The translations under genes and the position numbers were made by a program. A stretch of DNA of 64,000 nt, taken from Streptomyces cavernae (GTDB lineage: Bacteria; Actinomycetota; Actinomycetes; Streptomycetales; Streptomycetaceae). The stretch is from positions 62,001 to 126,000 of the forward strand of contig NZ_RPDJ01000026.1 in assembly GCF_004023625.1 (NCBI RefSeq). The letters are read 5' to 3'. Every line of letters starts with the position of its first letter. Within the stretch, counting starts at the first letter, position 1. Shown piece after piece: positions 60,092-64,000 of this stretch. The notes below the pieces were generated by a model. The model worked only from the letters and a program-made list of their open reading frames with translations, was not told the origin of the DNA and did not search any database.

Positions 60092-62920
60092 GTGACCGTG
60101 GGACGGGACTTCGAGGAGCCTGTGAGAGAGCGGTCCGAGCTGGTCATCGGGCGGGAGGAGCTGGTCACCACGGCCAGGCGCCAGCTCTCCCGAGGCGGCA
60201 GCGTCCTCTTGCACGGGCCCGCCGGAATTGGAAAGTCGACCGTGCTGCGGGCCCTGGCCGCGGAATACGCCGCCGCCGCCCGGACGGTTCTGCGGTGTTC
60301 CGCCACCGAGTCCGAGTCGCATCTGCCGTTCCTCGCCCTGGCCGACCTCCTCGGCCTGGTCGTGTCCGAAGTCTCCGACCAGCTGCCCGCACCCCAGCGC
60401 ACGGCGCTGGAATCCGCCCTCACCGGCCGTGGTGAGTCGTCCCTGCAACGCGACGGCCTCGCCCTGCGTCTCGCCGTGCTCTCGGTCCTGCGCGCCCTCG
60501 CCGCCAAGGGCCCCGTCCTGCTCGTCGCCGACGACCTCCAGTGGCTGGACACCGCCAGCACCGAACTGATCGGCTTCGCCGCCCGGCGCCTCGGCGAGAT
60601 GCCGGTGCGGATGTTGTGCGCGGTACGCACCGAGGCGCATGACCATGAGCCGTATCTACGCGCGTCAGCGCCGGACACCCTCCCCGTGCGGATGACCCCG
60701 CTCTCCCGCGCCCAGGTCGCCGAACTGCTCGCCCGCCGCGGCTACCGGGACCTGCCCCGTTCCACGGTCCGCGACATCCACCGCACCAGCGGCGGCAACC
60801 CCCTGTTCGCCATCGAGCTCGGCCGTGCGCTCGCCGAGAGCCCCACCCCGCCGAGCCCCGGCGATCCCCTCCCGGTGCCGACGTCGCTGCGTGCCCTGGT
60901 CCTCAGCCGCCTCGACCAGCTGTCCGCCGAGGCCCGCCGGACCCTGCTGGTGGCCAGCGCGGGCGCCCGCCCCACCCTGGCGCTGCTGCGCGCGGCGGGC
61001 CGGGAGAACGCCGAGGCGGAGACCGCGCACGCGGCGTCGCTGGGGCTGCTGGCCACGGAAGCGCCGGGCGTACGGTTCGCGCACCCGCTCATCTCGGCCG
61101 CCCTGTACGCGGAGGCAAGCGCGGCGGAGCGGCGGGCCGCGCACGCCGCGCTGTCCACCACCGCCTCCGACCCCATCGAGCGTGCCCGCCACCTGGCCCT
61201 CGCCACCACCGGCACCGATCCGGAGGTGGCCGCCCGGCTGGCCGGGGCCGCGGCGCTCGCCCGGGACCGCGGTGCCCCGTCCACCGCCGCCGAGCTGGGG
61301 CTGCTCGCCGCCCGGCACACCCCGCCGGACGCCGGTCCCGAGGAGCGGCGGCTGCAGGCGGCCGAGGACGCGCTCACCGCCGGAGAGACCGATCTCGCCC
61401 GGGACGTGGCGCGCGAGGTGCTCGGCCGGGCCACCGAGCCCGCGGAGCGGGTGCGCGCCTGGATGGTGGTGATCGACGCGGCCGGGCAGGCGATGTCCGA
61501 GGTCGACGCGGTCTTCCCACAGGCCCTCGCGGACGCCGGCGACGACCCCCGGCTGCTCGCCCTGGTGCACTACCAACTCGCCTGGCGCGCCCTGCTGGTG
61601 GAGGGCGAGATGGCCAAGGGCCGGGAGGAGGCGGCCCGCGCCGCGCGGCTCGCCGCCGAGGCCGCCGACCGGCGCACCGAACTCCTCGCGCTCGCTCTGC
61701 AGGCCCAGACGGAGACCCTGATGGGCCACCCCGACGCCCCGTCGACCATCGAGCGCGCGCTGCGCGAACCGCAGGACGAACGCGTCTCCTGCGACCACAA
61801 CGGTGCCCAGTACGCCCGCTTCCGCTGGCAGATCATGAGCGACCAGCTCGCGGAGGCCCGCACCACGGTCACGGGGCTGCTGCGCGAGGTGCGCCGCCGG
61901 GGCATGGCCGAGAGCGAGGTGCACTATCTGCGCGGGCTCGCCGAGACGGAACTGCGCGCCGGACACTGCGGACGCGCCCTGGACCTGGCGCAGGAGAGCC
62001 TGCTGCTCGCCCGTGACACGGGCATCGGGGAGGCCGCCACCGCGATGTTCACCTCGCTCGCCGAAGCAGCGGGCGGTGATGTCGACCGGGCGCTCGCGCT
62101 GGCCGGTGACGCGGCCCGGCACGCGGAGGAGGAGGGGGACCTGATGTACCTCTCGCGTGCGCTGGGCGCGCTCGGCCACGCCCATCTGGTCGCGGGCGAC
62201 GGCGCCGCCGCGGTACGGGCACTGCGTCGCGTACGGGAGTTGGAGGGCGGTCTCGGCATCTCCGACCCGGCGCGCGGCCGGTGGCACGGGGATCTGGCGG
62301 AGGCGCTGGTGCGCGTCGGCGAACTGGCGGAGGCCCAGGACGTCATCGACCTGGCCCGGGAGCGGGCGGTGCGGCTCGGCCGGGAGAGCGTGCTCGGCGT
62401 ACTGGAGCGGGCGGAGGCGCTGGTGCTCGCGGCGCGCGGCCAACACGACGAGGCGGAAGCGCAGTTGACGTCGGCTCAGGCTCAACTCGGCAAACTGGGG
62501 TACGGACTCGAGGCCGCTCGGGCGGCGTTCTGTCTGGCCCGGCTGCGCGCGGAACGCCTCGGCCCGGCGGCGGCCCGGGCGGCCTACGACGATTCCGCGC
62601 GACTGCTGAGGAGGTGTCAGGCCCGACCGTGGATCGGGCAGTTGGAGGCGGACACCCAGGTCATGCTGGAGCGGGCGGCGGTCCCGGCGGAACCCGCGCC
62701 CGTCGAACGGAACCCACTGGATGCGCTGGCTTCGCTCGCCGTGATGGAGCGCCAGGTCGCGGAACTGGTGATGGAGGGCGCCACCAACCGGGAGATCGCC
62801 GCACGGCTGTTCATCAGCGTCAAGACCGTGGAGGCCACGCTCACCCGGGTCTACCGCAAGCTGGGGATCAGGTCGCGCGTCGACATCGTACGGTTGACGG
62901 CGGGGCAAAGGGACCGGTGA
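60092..62920 (+). CDS. Large ATP-binding LuxR-family (LAL) regulator
   Basis: 942 residues from a GTG after AAAGGG. An N-terminal AAA/STAND ATPase domain has Walker A LLHGPAGIGKST (about 40-51), Walker B VLLVADDLQWLD (about 140-151) and GGNPLFAIELGRAL. A long TPR-like helical region (about 290-860) follows. The C-terminal LuxR helix-turn-helix reads LAVMERQVAELVMEGATNREIAARLFISVKTVEATLTRVYRKLGIRSRVDIVRL. LAL regulators often activate secondary metabolism or sugar genes, but no cluster adjoins it here. Confidence 0.94.
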   Translation: MTVGRDFEEPVRERSELVIGREELVTTARRQLSRGGSVLLHGPAGIGKSTVLRALAAEYAAAARTVLRCSATESESHLPFLALADLLGLVVSEVSDQLPAPQRTALESALTGRGESSLQRDGLALRLAVLSVLRALAAKGPVLLVADDLQWLDTASTELIGFAARRLGEMPVRMLCAVRTEAHDHEPYLRASAPDTLPVRMTPLSRAQVAELLARRGYRDLPRSTVRDIHRTSGGNPLFAIELGRALAESPTPPSPGDPLPVPTSLRALVLSRLDQLSAEARRTLLVASAGARPTLALLRAAGRENAEAETAHAASLGLLATEAPGVRFAHPLISAALYAEASAAERRAAHAALSTTASDPIERARHLALATTGTDPEVAARLAGAAALARDRGAPSTAAELGLLAARHTPPDAGPEERRLQAAEDALTAGETDLARDVAREVLGRATEPAERVRAWMVVIDAAGQAMSEVDAVFPQALADAGDDPRLLALVHYQLAWRALLVEGEMAKGREEAARAARLAAEAADRRTELLALALQAQTETLMGHPDAPSTIERALREPQDERVSCDHNGAQYARFRWQIMSDQLAEARTTVTGLLREVRRRGMAESEVHYLRGLAETELRAGHCGRALDLAQESLLLARDTGIGEAATAMFTSLAEAAGGDVDRALALAGDAARHAEEEGDLMYLSRALGALGHAHLVAGDGAAAVRALRRVRELEGGLGISDPARGRWHGDLAEALVRVGELAEAQDVIDLARERAVRLGRESVLGVLERAEALVLAARGQHDEAEAQLTSAQAQLGKLGYGLEAARAAFCLARLRAERLGPAAARAAYDDSARLLRRCQARPWIGQLEADTQVMLERAAVPAEPAPVERNPLDALASLAVMERQVAELVMEGATNREIAARLFISVKTVEATLTRVYRKLGIRSRVDIVRLTAGQRDR

Positions 62921-63145
62921 CCGGGCACGGGGAGTGTCGCGACCGAGGGTTTTCCCTGTCCCGACTCCCGTAGGGGGTTCCCTGGTTGAGCCGGTGACGG
63001 TGCGCTCGTAGTGTCATGTACACGCACCTCATGCACGACGGTGCGCTTCCCCCCACGGTCGTCGACGAAGACGTCGGCCCAGGCCGTGCCGCACGCGCGG
63101 ACACCCCCATCTCGCGCACCCCCACCGGCAACCCTGAGGAGACCC

Positions 63146-63937
63146 ATGTCCCTGCTCAGCCGTGCCAAGAAGACCGCCGCGCTCTGTGCGGCGACCGCTG
63201 CCGCCGCCGCGACCGCGCTGGTGGCAGCCCCGTCCGCCGCCGCCGCGCCGGCCCCGATCGTCGGCGGCACCACGACCACGACCACCGCGTACCCGTTCAT
63301 CATGCAGATCACCGACGCCTCGCAGAACCAGTTCTGCGGCGGCACGCTGGTCTCGCCCACCAAGGTGGTCACGGCCGCCCACTGCATGGTCGGCGAGACC
63401 ACCTCCAGCGTGCGGGTCGTGGGTGGCCGTACGTATCGCAACGGCACCAACGGCACCGTCAGCAGAGTGAGCAGGATCTGGATCCACCCCAGCTACACCG
63501 ATGCCACCAACGGCGACGACGTGGCCGTGCTCACCCTCTCCACGTCCATGCCCTACACCACGGCCTCGTACGTGACGTCCTCGCAGACCGGCGTGTACGC
63601 GGCCGGCACCACCGCCCGCATCCTGGGCTGGGGCACCACGTCCGCGGGCGGCAGCTCCTCCAACCAGCTGCGTACCGCGACCGTACCGATCGTGTCCAAC
63701 TCCAGCTGCGCGAGCTCGTACGGCTCGAACTTCGTCGCCGGCGACATGGTCTGCGCCGGCTACACCTCGGGCGGCGTGGACACCTGCCAGGGCGACAGCG
63801 GCGGCCCGCTGCTGATCGGTGGTGTCCTGGCCGGCATCACGTCCTGGGGCGAGGGCTGCGCGACGGCCGGCTACCCCGGCGTCTACACCCGGCTCACCAC
63901 CTTCTCCAGCCTGGTGACGACGCAGGTCAACTCCTGA
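63146..63937 (+). CDS. Secreted trypsin-like serine protease (S1)
   Basis: 263 residues from ATG 63146 after GAGGAG. A Sec signal peptide (LLSRAKKTAALCAATAAAAATALVAAPSAAAA) is followed by a short propeptide (APAP) and mature start IVGGTTTT. The catalytic triad is visible: His in VTAAHC, Asp in GDDVAVLTL and Ser in CQGDSGGPLL. Asp in GVDTCQGDSGG at the base of the S1 pocket indicates trypsin-like specificity. Six Cys residues would form three disulfides. The last 63 bp of the window hold no clear terminator. Confidence 0.95.
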   Translation: MSLLSRAKKTAALCAATAAAAATALVAAPSAAAAPAPIVGGTTTTTTAYPFIMQITDASQNQFCGGTLVSPTKVVTAAHCMVGETTSSVRVVGGRTYRNGTNGTVSRVSRIWIHPSYTDATNGDDVAVLTLSTSMPYTTASYVTSSQTGVYAAGTTARILGWGTTSAGGSSSNQLRTATVPIVSNSSCASSYGSNFVAGDMVCAGYTSGGVDTCQGDSGGPLLIGGVLAGITSWGEGCATAGYPGVYTRLTTFSSLVTTQVNS

Positions 63938-64000
63938 CCGACGACCTGCCCTCCCCTGCCCCCTCCCTTGCCCCCCACCCTGATCCCCGCCCTGATCCAC

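Noticed and set aside
60665..62908. Long minus-strand frame opposite the LAL regulator
   Set aside because: It has no recognisable domains and mirrors the codon bias of the real gene; a typical high-GC shadow.

Overview
The window is high-GC actinobacterial chromosome, almost certainly Streptomyces. It has third-position GC bias throughout, GTG/TTG starts, many ATGA/GTGA stop-start overlaps, Tat-type secreted glycosidases, LuxR/LAL regulators, paired NIS siderophore synthetases and a complete urate-to-glycerate gene set. I see no rRNA, tRNA, CRISPR array or intact insertion sequence.

Layout. 1-5,800: tail of a CocE/NonD hydrolase, a small DUF protein, a secreted SGNH hydrolase, exonuclease III, an MBL-fold hydrolase and a PcaD-PcaC fusion. 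5,986-11,735: a two-gene operon of an SNF2 helicase and a SWIM zinc-finger protein whose N-terminal half is built of repeats and an in-frame MITE-like insertion. 11,832-15,749: a membrane-anchored protein, an ROK protein with a possible 27-codon ORF bridging the two, and a GntR regulator divergent from a Gfo/Idh/MocA dehydrogenase. 15,825-20,368: a cytochrome P450 broken by one amber codon, a NarL-type two-component pair, a tiny membrane protein and an SDR. 20,422-27,335: allantoicase, allantoinase, an AllR-like IclR regulator, a DUF5955-like protein, a MobA-like nucleotidyltransferase and malate synthase. 27,391-32,132: a SelW-like protein, a HipA-like kinase and two divergent IucA/IucC synthetases with an iron-box-like site. 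32,133-39,526: an HxlR regulator divergent from an aminotransferase, a phosphatase, a hypothetical protein, a thioesterase, a GH89 lipoprotein and a GH46 chitosanase. 39,639-44,766: 8-oxoguanine deaminase, uricase, HIU hydrolase, OHCU decarboxylase, an HTH regulator, a thiamine-binding-like protein and 6-phosphofructokinase. 44,938-52,888: a universal stress protein, hydroxypyruvate isomerase, tartronate semialdehyde reductase, a decayed MFS/RHS-toxin island with an immunity-like gene, and glyoxylate carboligase. 53,126-64,000: a zinc-ribbon/degenerate Mrr-like protein, a GNAT, a MITE, two acyl-CoA ligases, a GAF-LuxR regulator, a decayed DUF11/SH3 surface protein, a LAL regulator and a trypsin-like protease.

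The main pathway theme is purine nitrogen and carbon salvage. Urate goes to HIU, OHCU, allantoin and allantoate, then to ureidoglycolate and glyoxylate. Glyoxylate then enters either malate synthase or the Gcl-Hyi-GlxR glycerate route. Dispersed transcription units share two kinds of 15-bp dyad: TTCC-N7-GGAA type sites before allR, aceB, hyi and gcl, and TCAAC-N5-GTTGA before the allantoinase gene and the uricase operon. This suggests one or two regulators tie the scattered pieces together. The second theme is repeat activity: minisatellites with 7-52 bp units lie in or next to many genes, and two MITE-like elements with CTAG-type target duplications inserted without breaking the surrounding reading frames.
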